A DNA stretch of 64,000 bases from an uncultured Prevotellaceae bacterium (GTDB taxonomy: Bacteria > Bacteroidota > Bacteroidia > Bacteroidales > Bacteroidaceae), in NCBI GenBank assembly GCA_902779455.1, contig CACZBS010000003.1, positions 124,001 through 188,000 on the forward strand, in the 5' to 3' direction. The number at the start of each line of letters is the position of its first letter. The stretch's first letter is position 1. The notes beneath the pieces are model-generated. The model was not told where the DNA came from, searched no databases, and saw only the letters and a program-made list of their open reading frames with translations. Position numbers and translations under genes: made by a program. Of the stretch, positions 14,859 through 26,800 are shown one piece after another.

Positions 14859-17800
14859 TTAGTACGTCCTGATGGTGCCGGTGGTGCCCTCGACGAAGCC
14901 GATGTTGGTCAGGGCACTGGTCACGGTCGACTTGCTGCCCGAGGGGACGAGCATGGTGATGCCCTTTACCTGGTTGAACGCAGCGCCCTTATCGGTCGCG
15001 TTGGCGGTGCGGAACTGACTGCCGACCTTCATCTGCGTCAGGGCCGTGCAGTTGCCGAACACGTAGCGCAGGGCCGTCACCTTCGAGGTGTTGAAGGTCG
15101 AGATGTCGAGCGTCTTGAGGTTCTTGCAGTTATAGAACATCGACAGCATCGTCGTGACGGAAGACGTGTTGAACGAGGTCAGCGTCAGGCTGGTCAGGGC
15201 GCTACAGGCATGGAACATCGACCTCATGCTCGTCACCCGCTGGGTGTCGAAATGGCTGACGTCGATGCTGGTGGCGGCTGAGCAGTTGCCGAACATCCAC
15301 GACATGTCGGTCACAGCCGACGTGTTGAAGTTCTTCACGTCGGGCTTCCACAGGGCGATGCAGCTGTAGAACATGTAGCTCATGTCGGTGACCCTCGACG
15401 TCTCGAAGTTGGCGGTCGGGATGGAGGTCAGCGCCTTGCACTGATAGAACATGTAGCTCATGTTGGTCACCTTCGACGTGTTGAAGTTGGCAATGTCGAG
15501 CGACGTCAACGCGCTGCAGCCGCGGAACATGGCCGACATGCTGGTGACGTTGGCAGTGCTGAAGTTGGAGAGCTTCAGCGCGGTCAGCTTGCTGCAACCA
15601 TAGAACATCTCGCCCATGGTGGTGACCGCCGAGGTCGCAAACTTGCTCACGTCGAGCGAGGTCAGCGAGCTGCAGTTCTTGAACATGCCGAACATCGACG
15701 TGACGCGGCTGGTCGACAGGCCGTCGAGCTTCAGCGTCGTGAGCTTCGTGCAGCCCTCGAACATGCCGGTCATGCTGGTCGCCATCGTGGTCTTGAACTC
15801 CGACAGGTCGAGCGTCGTCAGCGAGCTGCAGCCGCGGAACATGTAGGCCATGGTCGTGGCTCGCTCGGAGCGGGCATACTTCAGGCCGGTGACCGACACG
15901 AGCTTCGAGCAGCCGTCGAACCACGACAAGAACGACTGGGGATAATACTGGTCGTTGGTGCCGGGCTGCTGGGGGAAGGTCTCGTCGAAGATGACGCGGG
16001 TCAGCTTGTCCTTCACCGTCGGAATCCACTTGGGCGCTGAGCCAAAGTTGAGCGGCGTGCGCATCACGTCGTTGCCGCTCCAGACGGCCGTCACCTTCTG
16101 GCCGTTGAAGGTCTCGCCGACGGCATAGAGCCGCTTGCGGGCAAAGGTCAGCGTGGTGTTGCCCTCGGTCCAGATGGCCTCGGTGACAATCTCAGACTCG
16201 TCGACGACGAAGCCGTGGGTGCCCTCGACGAAGCCGAGGTTCTGGGTGAAGTTCGAGCGCGTCTTGGCGCCATAGCTCGTGGGAGCCTTCACCTCGAGGT
16301 TGGTGACGCCGGTGAAGGCATTGGTGGCCTTGGGCGACACCTTGTCGAAGAGGCCCAGGTAGTTGAGCTTCAGGTCGCGCAGCTTGGTGCAGTTCTCAAA
16401 CAGGCGGTTGGCCATGGTCACGTTGGTCGTGCGGATGTCGCCCATGTCGATGGTCTTCAGGCTGCGGCAACCGCTGAATAGGCCCGAGATGTTGTTCTTC
16501 ATCGCCGGCATGCTGCCCAGACCCTTGAGGTTCAGTTCGGTCAGGCTGCTGCAGCCGCAGAACATGAACCCGATGGTGGTAACCTTGTCGGCCCGGAGCG
16601 TGCTCAGGTCGAGCGACTTCAGGCTGCTGCACCCCTGGAACATATTGCTCATCGTGATGGCCTCTGACGAGTTGAGATACTTCAGGTCGGTGACGGTCGA
16701 GAGTTTCGAGCAGTTGAGGAACCAGCCGGCAAGGCGCAGGGGCCTCACGGCGGCGAACGACGGATCGAAGACGACGGTCGTGAGGTCAGCCTTGACGACG
16801 TTGGTCCACTTGGGATAGCTGTCGGCCGAGGCGGTCACGTCGGTGCCGCTCCACACCTGAGTGACGTCGGCACCGCGGAAGCGCGTCGTCACCTTCGGGC
16901 CGTAGCAGAAGGTCAGCGTCGCGTTGTCCTCAGTCAGGATGGCCTGGGCCACGGACTCGGGCTCGCTGGTGTAGAACCAACCGGTCTCGCCCTCGACGAA
17001 GCCGAGGTTCTGGGTGAACTTCTGGCGGATGGCCTCCAGCTGGGCCTCGGGCACGATGACGGCCAGAGAGCCCACGTTCTTGAAGGCATCCCAGCCCGTG
17101 CTCGTCAGCTTGTCGAAGGTGAAGTTCTGGCCCAGACGGAGCTTCGTGAGCGACGTGGCGCCGCTGAACATGCCGTAGGCCTGTGTGACGGCCTTGGTGT
17201 CCATCTTCGTCAGGTCGAGCTCGGTCAGGCTGCTGCAACCCGAGAACATCGACGACATCATCGTCACGTTCCACGTGTAGAAGTTGCTCAGATTGAGCGT
17301 CTTCAGACTGCTGCAGCCACTGAACATGAAGCCCATGTCGGTGATGCGGCGGGTGTCGAACGTGCTGAGATCGAGGTCGGTCAGGCTGCTGCATCCATAG
17401 AACATGAAGCCCATGTCGGTCAGCTCGCTGATGTCGAACGTCTTCACGCTCAAGTTCTTCAGCTTGGAGCAGCCCGAGAACATGCTGTTCATGCTCTTCG
17501 CCTTCGAGGTGTTCAGGTATTCCAGACCGTAGATGCCGGTGATTTTGCTCATGCCGTTAAACCAGCGCTTCAGGCTGCGCGGGACGATCTGCTTGAACGA
17601 CTCGTCGATGACGACGCGATTGACATTCGAGGCCGAATAGCCCGACCATCCGGGACTGTCGGTGTTGTAGACCTCGTTGCCGGACCAGATGCTGACGATC
17701 TCCCTGCCGTTGTAGGTGTCGCCAACCTTGTAGGCCTGCTTCGAGTTGATGAAGTCGAGCTCATAGCCGCTGCCGTACTTGACCTTGAGCACCTTGGCCG

Positions 17801-20800
17801 GATAGAGCAGGATGAGGTTACGGTAAGCCGAGAGCTGGCTGGTGATCTTCTCGCTGATATCGTAAGGCAGATAGATGGTGCATTGGTAGGGCAACAGATA
17901 GAACATCGTGTTGCACGTCTTCAGACTCTCAGAGCTGAGGCTCGACAGGTCGAGCAGCTTCATGGCCCGGCAATTGTAGAAGGCGTTCAGGAATTCCGTG
18001 GTCTTGGGCGTGCTGAACAGCGGCATCTCGATCTCCTTGAGCGATGAGCAGTCCTTGAACATCCCAGCGATGGTGGTCAGGCTGCTGCCGTTCATGTTGT
18101 GGGTCAGGTCGTAGACATCCTCCAAGGCCGAGCATCCTTCGAACATGGAGGCCATCGACGTGACGTTAGCCGTGTTGAACGTGCTCTTGCAGTCAATGCG
18201 CGTCAACTTGGAGCACTTCATGAACATCTCCTTCATGTCGGTGACATTGTCGGTCTCGAAGTAGTAGTCGAAGCTGAGTCTGGTCAGACTGCTACAGCCC
18301 TTGAACATGGCCCGCATGTCCTTTACGTTCTTGGTGTTCCAGTTGTAGGTGCCGACAGAAGTCAGCGCGGTGCATCCCTCGAACATGCCGCTCATCGTCG
18401 TCACATTGTCGGTCTGGAAGTAGCTTGCCTCGCTCAGGTCGGTCAGCTTAGAACAGTTGCGGAACATGTAGTCCATCATTTCCGTCTTCTTGGTGTTCAG
18501 GTTCTTCAGACCCTCAATCTTAGTAAGGCTGCGGCAACCGTCGAACCAGAAGTTCATATACTTGGGCGACTGCTTGAAGCTCGGAGCAAAGATGATCTCG
18601 CTGATGAGGCTCTTCACCGACTTCCACTTCACCTCGGCCGCGTTGAGCACGTCGACGCCGCTCCAGGCGTCGATGACCTTGCCCGTCAGGCCGGTGTCGC
18701 CAATCTTGAGGAAGTTGTTCTTCTTGTCACTGTACTTCACAGAGGCATTGAGGAACGCCAGATAGTGCTTCTCTGTGCTGGTCCCGCTGTTCGTGGTGAA
18801 GTAGACGGCCTGCACGTTCTCGCTGTAGTTCATGGACTTATTGCCCGGTATCTGCTCCTTGATGCGGTCGTCGAGGTCATAGTTGATGTAGGCCGTCAGT
18901 GCTTCGGGCACGTTGGTGAACATGTTGCTCAGCGACTCCCGGTACTTGACCTGAGGAATGAACTCCTTCAGATTGATGTACTTCAGCGAGGTGCAGTTGT
19001 TGAACATACCCTCGGTATTGCCCACGTCGTAGGCCACGAAGTCGTTCAGGTAGAGATGGGTCAGGCTCGTGCAGCCGGCGAACATTCGGTGGGTAGAAGA
19101 CAGTTTGTCGGACTGTAGGGTCTTCAGGTTGAGGATTTTCAGCGAGGAACAGTTCATGAACATGTAGGACATGTCCTCGACTTTCGCCGTGGTGAACTTG
19201 TCGGAGTCGAAATAGATGGACTGGAGGGCCTTGCACCCAGCGAACATCTGATACATGCTGGTCACGTTCTTCGTGTTGAAGCTGCTAAGGAAGATTTTTT
19301 CCACTGCATCACAACCAGCGAACATGGAGGCCGTCAACGTCACCTTCTCCGTATCGAAGCTCCTCAGGTCGATGGTGGTCAGCGCCTTACAGTTAAAGAA
19401 CATATACGACATGTCAGTCACCATCGCCGTGTTGAGTTTGTAGAGCTTGACGTAGTCCAGCTTCTTACAGTTGTAGAACATGCGCGACATGTCGGTCACC
19501 TTCTCCGTGTTAAGGTTCTCGAGGCCCTCGATGCGGACCAGGTGAGAGCAGCCCTTAAACCAGTCTTTCAGCGAACGCAGGTCGGCGTCCTTGAACGAGG
19601 CGTCGATGACGACACGCTCCACATCCAATGAAATCGTATTTCTCCAGACGGCATCCTTAACGTCGTTGTCGTACCAGACGGTATCTATGGGCGCACCGTT
19701 CTTGTAGATGATAGGTGCATCGACGGACTTCTCGTACCTCTCGCTGCTGTACGTCAGGTAGAGCGCCTTCTGTGAAGAGCTCCAGAGGGCCTGCGGACGC
19801 TTCGTGTCGTAGGTGCTCTCCATCGTGGCGGCCACGTCGACCAGTTCGTCGTAGACTTCGCCCATGGAGCTGGCACCGGCGACGCCCGTCAGGTTGACAA
19901 CCTTCGAACCGGGCAGTCCGCCAAGCCCCTCGACGACGGTGTACTCGCCCTTCGACACGTCGTAAGCATTGACGCGATACATCAGGGCCTGCATGCCAAA
20001 GACGTTCTTGAGGGCCGTGCTGGCATTGAATTCGTCCCACTCCACCTCGCGGCTCGTATTGGACGGTGACATGTAGGCGTAATTGTACATCGAGTGGCTG
20101 GCATGGCGAGAGAACACCTCAGGATCGAGCCCGTAAGGCTTGTAAGCATGCTGGCTGGGATCAGTACCCATCAGTCGCCAGAAGGCCACGTTAGAGACCC
20201 ATGACGGCCAGCGTCCCTTCGGCGTGTCGTCCTGACCGACGGATGTCTTGAAGGTCCGGCTGTGCTTGTCAAGACTCTTGCCCTGATAGGTAGCTCCGTC
20301 GCCACCGAAGCAGTCGCCGAAGATGAGCGGCAGCTGGTAGTAGGGTATCCTGACATTGACACCTCGGTCAGTCACATTGATATATTGTCCGCGGTGCAGG
20401 TTGTTATAGTCTTTTACGTAGTTGTCAAAAGGATCATTGAAAGAAAGTTCGGGATACTTTTGTGTAATGAAGTAACGGTATGCAAATAGGCGCCAGAGTT
20501 CAAATGCCTCTTCTTTCAACTTGAGGCCAAGCTGCTGTGCCACGCTGTAGGGAGCGATGAAGTCCATGGCCATGTCTTGCAGACAGTATCGGTAGTCGGT
20601 GTAGCGGTGAGCGCTGAGGGGGGTCACCGTGCAGGCCTTGCCGTCCTGGTTGTTCACGGTGGGCCCGCCGACGCTCTTCAACGTCTGCGGCAGCGGATAG
20701 TAGGGCTGCATGATGTTGGAGTTGGCCGGGGCAGCGGACCCTACGCCGTAGTTCCAGTCGTCCCAGGTGGTGTACATCTTGTCGCGGGTGACCATGAGGC

Positions 20801-23800
20801 CTTGCTCGCCCTCGGGGTTCTTCAGCATCTCACAGTTGACCACCGTGCCGTTGTACTCATAGATGAGCGACTCTGAGGCGAAGGGTATGTAGGCGTCGTC
20901 GAAGGCATACTTGTCTATCTTGCGGTCGCCGATGAAGGTCCAGCAGCCCAGATAGGCGAAATAAAGGTATGGGTCGATGAGACGATAGACCTTGCCGTTC
21001 AGTTTCTGGCCGTCCTCCCAAATCCATATGGCGTCTGTGCTTAGATTACTGTTCTTTTGAGAATTATAGTAGTTCTGATAGCCGAAGGTGGGCGACTTGG
21101 TCGGACGGGCTCCGACGAAGGGCTCGGAGTAAGGCAGCACCTTGCCCGTGACGGCCTGGTCGGTGGAGAGATACCAGTTGTCGGTCAGCTTGGTGCCGCT
21201 GCCCCAGTTGCTCACAGGCACGCTGTGGGGTGCCGAGGCGAGCCACAGGTCGACGAGGCTGAAGGTGCTGTCGCGCAGTTCGACGCCTCTCTTCGACGGC
21301 ACTTGGTACTTATAAGTGTACTGCAGCTCCAGGTGGTAGACCTCGTTCTCGAAGTCGTACGTCCGGCCACCGCTCTGTGCCTTCGAATAGTCCCTGGCAA
21401 AGACGCTGACACTGCTGAAGGCCGATGCGGGCTCCAGGTTGAAGCAGTTGCCGTTTTGCAGCAGCCGGACGTCGCGCGTCTGGGCTGCAGCGACGGGCTT
21501 CTCCAGGTCGTCGGCCCGATAGGGCGTGAGCACCCACTGCATCTTGTTCTCGCTGAGACTGCTGCGCAGGTCGCGGTTGAGGGCGATGGTGGGGTGCATG
21601 ATGTCGTTGTAGTAAGCCGTGGTGAGGCCCTCGCTGCCGCTCTTCACCTTCGTGCCGTCGACCGAGGGATAGGCCAGTGCGACGTAGGGCTCGAGGTTGC
21701 GCAGCGAGTCGCCGATGACCTTGTCCTCGTCGTTGCTCTTCACTCGGAAGAACCACACCTTGTCCTGGCGCCACTTGATGTAGTGATACTCCTGGTCGCC
21801 CTCCGAGTCGTAGTAGTCGACCCATACGCGCTTGCCGTTCATGATCTCGTAGGCATTGCCTTCGAGGAAGAGGGCATAGCTGTGGCCGGGCTGCAGTCCC
21901 ATGCCGGTGAGGTGGAAGGTGGTACCACGGTCTTCGCGGAAGCTGACACTGTTCTCCACGGGCATGATGTAGGAAGCCTTGTAGGTGTTCTTGTCGATCG
22001 TGACCGTGTTCTTGTTCAGGATCTCGTTCATGTGCGAGGCCCACGTGGTGGAGCCGTGCAGCAGCCGCTCTTCCTGGCTGTTGATGTCGCTCGACTTCAT
22101 GACGACGTTGCTCTCTGACACCGTCTTGCCCTTGTCACTGAAGACCGAGGCCACCAGTGAGTTGAGCGTCTGGTAGTAGTAGCCGCGCGACCGGGCATTC
22201 TGTTCGGCCTGCGACTCGGAGATGGCGCCCAGCTCCTCGTAGAACTGCTCGGGCGTCAGCCCCGGCTTGTTCTTCACGATCGAGGTGGCCGTCGTGCCGA
22301 GGTCCAGCAGGCGCACGCCCATCTTGGTGTTGGCCATGTTGAGGTTCTGGTCCATGTCGAAGACGTAGGTGCGGCTCGACAGGTGGTTGAGCAGCGAGTC
22401 CTCCTCGACGTCGACCTCCTTGGCCAGCTCAGCCTGATACGACGGGTCGACCAGTCGGAAGTGGCTGCCCAGCGAGGCGTTGGTGGTGAAGACCATGCGG
22501 TTGGCATCATATTGCGAGATGGCGAACTCGGGGCGATAGAGTGCCTCGTAGAGGCTGTCGGAGCCGAGGCTGACGTCGCTGAAGAGCTCGAAGCCGTCGA
22601 TGGCGTTGCCGAGGAAGGGCACGCAGTGGTCGCCGGCCGAGAATCCGAACTTCTTGTTCAGCTTGACCAGTCCGCCCAGCAGGCTGATCTTCACGCGGGC
22701 CTGGCCCTCCACCCACGACGGGTTGGGCAAGCCCAGCTCGAGCACGCCGCCGATACCGGCATAGAGCAGTTTTATCTTCGTGTCGATGAGGCTGCCGATC
22801 TTGATGTGCAGGCCCAGCTCGGCCGCCAGGTAGGCATAGATCTGGCCCATGGCATACCAGCCGTTCTTGCCCATCGCCGAGCGGGTGTTGACGCAGACGG
22901 CATTCGAGCCGTAGTGGACGAGCGAGGCGTCGAATCCTGCCATGCTCTCGAGGCTGCCGTAGAGCAGTCCGAGGTCGAGACCGATGTCGCCCCATGCGCT
23001 GGCGCCGACCATGACGCCGCCGTTGACGTTGCCCTCCTTCAGCAGGTTCTTCACGGCCTTCGAGCGCGAGCGCTCCGCCTTCTTCAGGTCGGCGTTCATG
23101 TCGGTGTTGGCGTTCTTGTGTCCGCTGAGGAACTCCTGTATCTTCTCCGGGATGGGGGGCAGGGCGCCGTTGTCGGGCAGCTCATTGCCGAGGCAGAGGT
23201 AGCCGTCGGCGCCGATGTCGGCCCAGCAGATGCTCTTGCCCTTGGTGCCGAACTTCAGGAAGGTGAACGAGCAGCGCTTGTCGCGCGACGGCTCGCCCAG
23301 ATAGAGGTGCCACTTGGGCGTCGAGTAGTTCTGGCCGTTGCGCCGCCAGCGTATCGACAGCTCGAGCGAGATCTTCGCCTTGCCCGCCATCACCTTCATG
23401 TCGGTGGCGTCGCTGCCGGCATTGCCCGTGTCGACGTCGTCGTCCTCGGCGGCCACGCCGTCGTCGTTGGCGTGGTAGTCGCCCGAGATTTGCTTCAGTC
23501 CCTTCATCGGGGCTTCGGTGATGTGCTTATAGACGCCGTCGACCTCCTTCTGGAAGTCGTCAAGCTTGTCCTTGACGCTCTTCAGCCCGGCGTTGAGCTC
23601 GGCGATGCGGCTGGTCAGGTCGCCGGTGTCCCATCCGGCCTCGACCGTGACGTTGAGCGTCAGGTAGCGGGTCTGCGGGATGTTCTCGTAGACGAGCGAG
23701 GCATCGGCCTTGACCATCCCGCCGACGGCATTGACCTTGCCGTCGAACATGAAGGTTGAGAGGCACTTGTTCTTGCGGTCGTAGACCACGAGCAGGTCCA

Positions 23801-26800
23801 TGTCGGCCGAAAGGGTCTCCTTGCCAGCCGAGGTGTTGAGGCCCAGGCCCATGGCGACGCCGATCATGCCGTACTGTCCGACGGGCTCGCCGCCGAACTT
23901 GTCCTTCTCCTTGTCGGGGCCCTTCGTCGGGCGGCAGTTGAAGTAGAAGCCGCCGCTGATGCGGTTGATGACGAGCGGGTCGAAGCGCAGGCCGACGTTG
24001 CTCTCCATGTCGACCTTGAAGTAGCCCCACGAGTAGCTCGACTTCTCCTGGCTGCTGAGCGTCTCGTTGGTCTCCTTGGCGTCGGCCTCCATCTCGGCCT
24101 GCTCGTCGGCGCTGACGGCCCAGCTCTTGTCGCTCCGGTAGTAGCCACCCTCGCACTTCAGTCCGAAGAGTCCGGTGATCTCGATGTCGAGGTTGCCGGC
24201 GTAGCCCTTCTTCTCTGAGTCGTCAGAAACCTTGAGCGTGCCTTCAAGGCGGAGGGCTGAGAAGTCGAGGGCCAGGGCAGCCTCGCGGAACGAGACCTTG
24301 CCGTTGGAGAGCGACCAGTCGCTGACGCTCGAGCCCGACATGTCGAGCTTCGAGGTGATGGCGATGCCGGCCGATGCCTCGATCTTGTCGCCGATGAGTC
24401 CGATGGTGCCGCCCAGGTCGAGCGACAGCTGGTTGTTCTTATAGTCGAAGTCGAACTCCTTGAGCGAGAACGAGAAGGGGCCGATTTTCTTCTTCGCTGA
24501 TGCCAGCGACCATTCGCCGTAGTTGAAGAAGCACTTGTCGCCCAGTGCGATCACGCCGTCGTTGACGAGGACGATGCGCTTGCCGTGGCTGGCTTGCCAG
24601 TCGGCCTCGGCCTTGTCGCGCTTGCCCTGCAGGCCGGTCTTCTCGTCCTTCTCGTAGCCGAGGGTCCAGTTCTCGCGCTTCACGTTGGAGAGGCGCATCT
24701 TGGCGAAGTGGATGCCGGGCAGGGTCAGGTCGAGGGGTAGGTTCTGGGTGACGGCCTTGATCGACTCGTTGATCGTGTTGGCGCCGGCGATGGTGACGTC
24801 GCCGGCCATGCAGAGCTCCACCTCGGTCTTGGTCTCGCCGCCAGGCTGATCCTCTGCCTCGAGGAGGAAGTAGGTCTGGTTCTGCAGCAGCGTCAGGTCG
24901 GCCACGAAGCAGTTCATCTGCAGGTCGTCCACCTGCTCGCACTTGAAGATGTAGGCATAGCGGCTCTGCTCGCCATACTCGTGGCGCGTGTGCTTCACCT
25001 TCTCATACTGGTCCTTCAGGGGCGTGCCGTTGGCGTCGCGCTTCTGAACGTAGGTATAGTATTCCTCGGTCTTCGTGGGGTCGGTCAGGTGGCGGATCTC
25101 GCAGGTGTACTTGACGTCGGTCTCGACGTCGTCGTCGCCGTCCTTACCCTTGTCCTTGATGCCAGCCTTCTCGTTCTCCTTCTTGGCGGCCTTCTTGCCG
25201 AAGAGGGGCACGCCGAAGCCGCCGTGGATGGTGCAGTTGTCGAAGTTGTTCTGCACGATGTCGACGTTGACGTCGTCGATGTTGAATCGCCAGCCGCCGG
25301 CCGATCCGGTCTTAGCCTCGAAGATGTTGCTGGCCGAGATGCGGCAGGTGACGCCCGAGGCGTCGAAGAGCATGTTGGTGACGTCGATCTGCAGGCCCTC
25401 GTCGTCCTTGCCGAAGACGTACCACTTGGGGAAGCCTACGCCGACGTCCTTGATGAAGAGGCCCTGCCAGCAGAGCCAGTCGCGCTTCACGTGGGAGCCC
25501 ACCTTCGAGGGGTCGTAGGTGGAGCCCACCTTGTCGAGCGAGGGCATCTGCGAGTCGTTCTTGTTATAGGAGTGGTCGTAGGTGATCGTCTGGCCGGGAC
25601 GGAAGGTCCATCCGGGCAGGTCGCGCACCTGGAAGTCGCTCATCGTGATGGTGCCCATCCAGTCGGCCCACGAGTTCTCGATCGTGGCCTTGAGGTCGCA
25701 GATGGGTTCCACGCCCTCCTGCACCTTGCCGTCGACGACGCGGTCGAGGCCGGGTATGTGCATGGCCACCTCGATGCCGAGGCCGTCGAACGAGTCGTCG
25801 CGCCACTCGAGGTAGCAGCCGTCCTGCGGGCGCAGCGGCTCCATGGGGGCCTTGAAGGTCATGTCGAAGTCGCTGTCGGGGTCCTTGATGGTGAAGTTGT
25901 GGAGCAGGGCCAGCGTGCCGTCCTCGGGGAAGAAGCGGTCTTTCTGGATGCAGAGACGGGGCGCTCCGAAGACGAGCACCTTGTCCTTGAGCACGTCGGT
26001 CTTGGGCAGGACGAGCTCGCCGATGATGTTCATCACGGCGGCGCGCGGCGAATACTGGATGCTGGCTATCTGCATCGACAGATCGTCGGGCAGCATCTGG
26101 GCGATGGTGTCGGGCAGCTGGGTGGGGAAGTAGATGTCCATCGGCTCGCCGGCCATGGCCTTGTCCCACTGGTTCTTGCCTTTCTTGAAGTAGCTGTAGT
26201 ACTTGCCGAACTCGTACTCCTCGGCCAGCGAGGTGGTCTCGGAGCTGACCTTGTCGGCCAGCTCGCTGTCGATGGACGAGAAGAACGTATCGAGGCCCCA
26301 GTCGCTGAAGAGGGCGTCGACGGCGTCCTGCGACGAGATCTTCTCGTCGTCGGCGAGGAAGGCGCCGCCCTTCGGGTCGGGATAGGTCTGGCAGGTGCCG
26401 TCGAAGCAGACGAGGTCGGTGTTGACCATGAGCTTGTCGAACTTGACGGCGACGCGCAGGTTCATCACGCCCGGCGTCCACTCGATGAAGCCGGTGCCCT
26501 TGAGGGCCTTGGTCTGGGCGTCCTGCTCGACGTCCTTGCTGAGCTCGAGGGTCCAGTCGCCGATGCGCACCTTGGTGCCCTCCTTGGGACACTGGGCAAT
26601 GGGGGTCTTGTTGGTGATGTTGGCCGTGTTGACGCCGCAGTCGTAGTCGACCTCGACGTGCTCGCACATGGCGAAGTCCTTATAGTTGAGCGAGTCGCCG
26701 TGCATGCGGATCGACTCCTTGACGTTGGTCGGCTGGGCCGTGACGCGCAGCATCAGGTAGTCGCCCTCATTGACCTTGCCCTTCAGCTTGTCCCACCGGA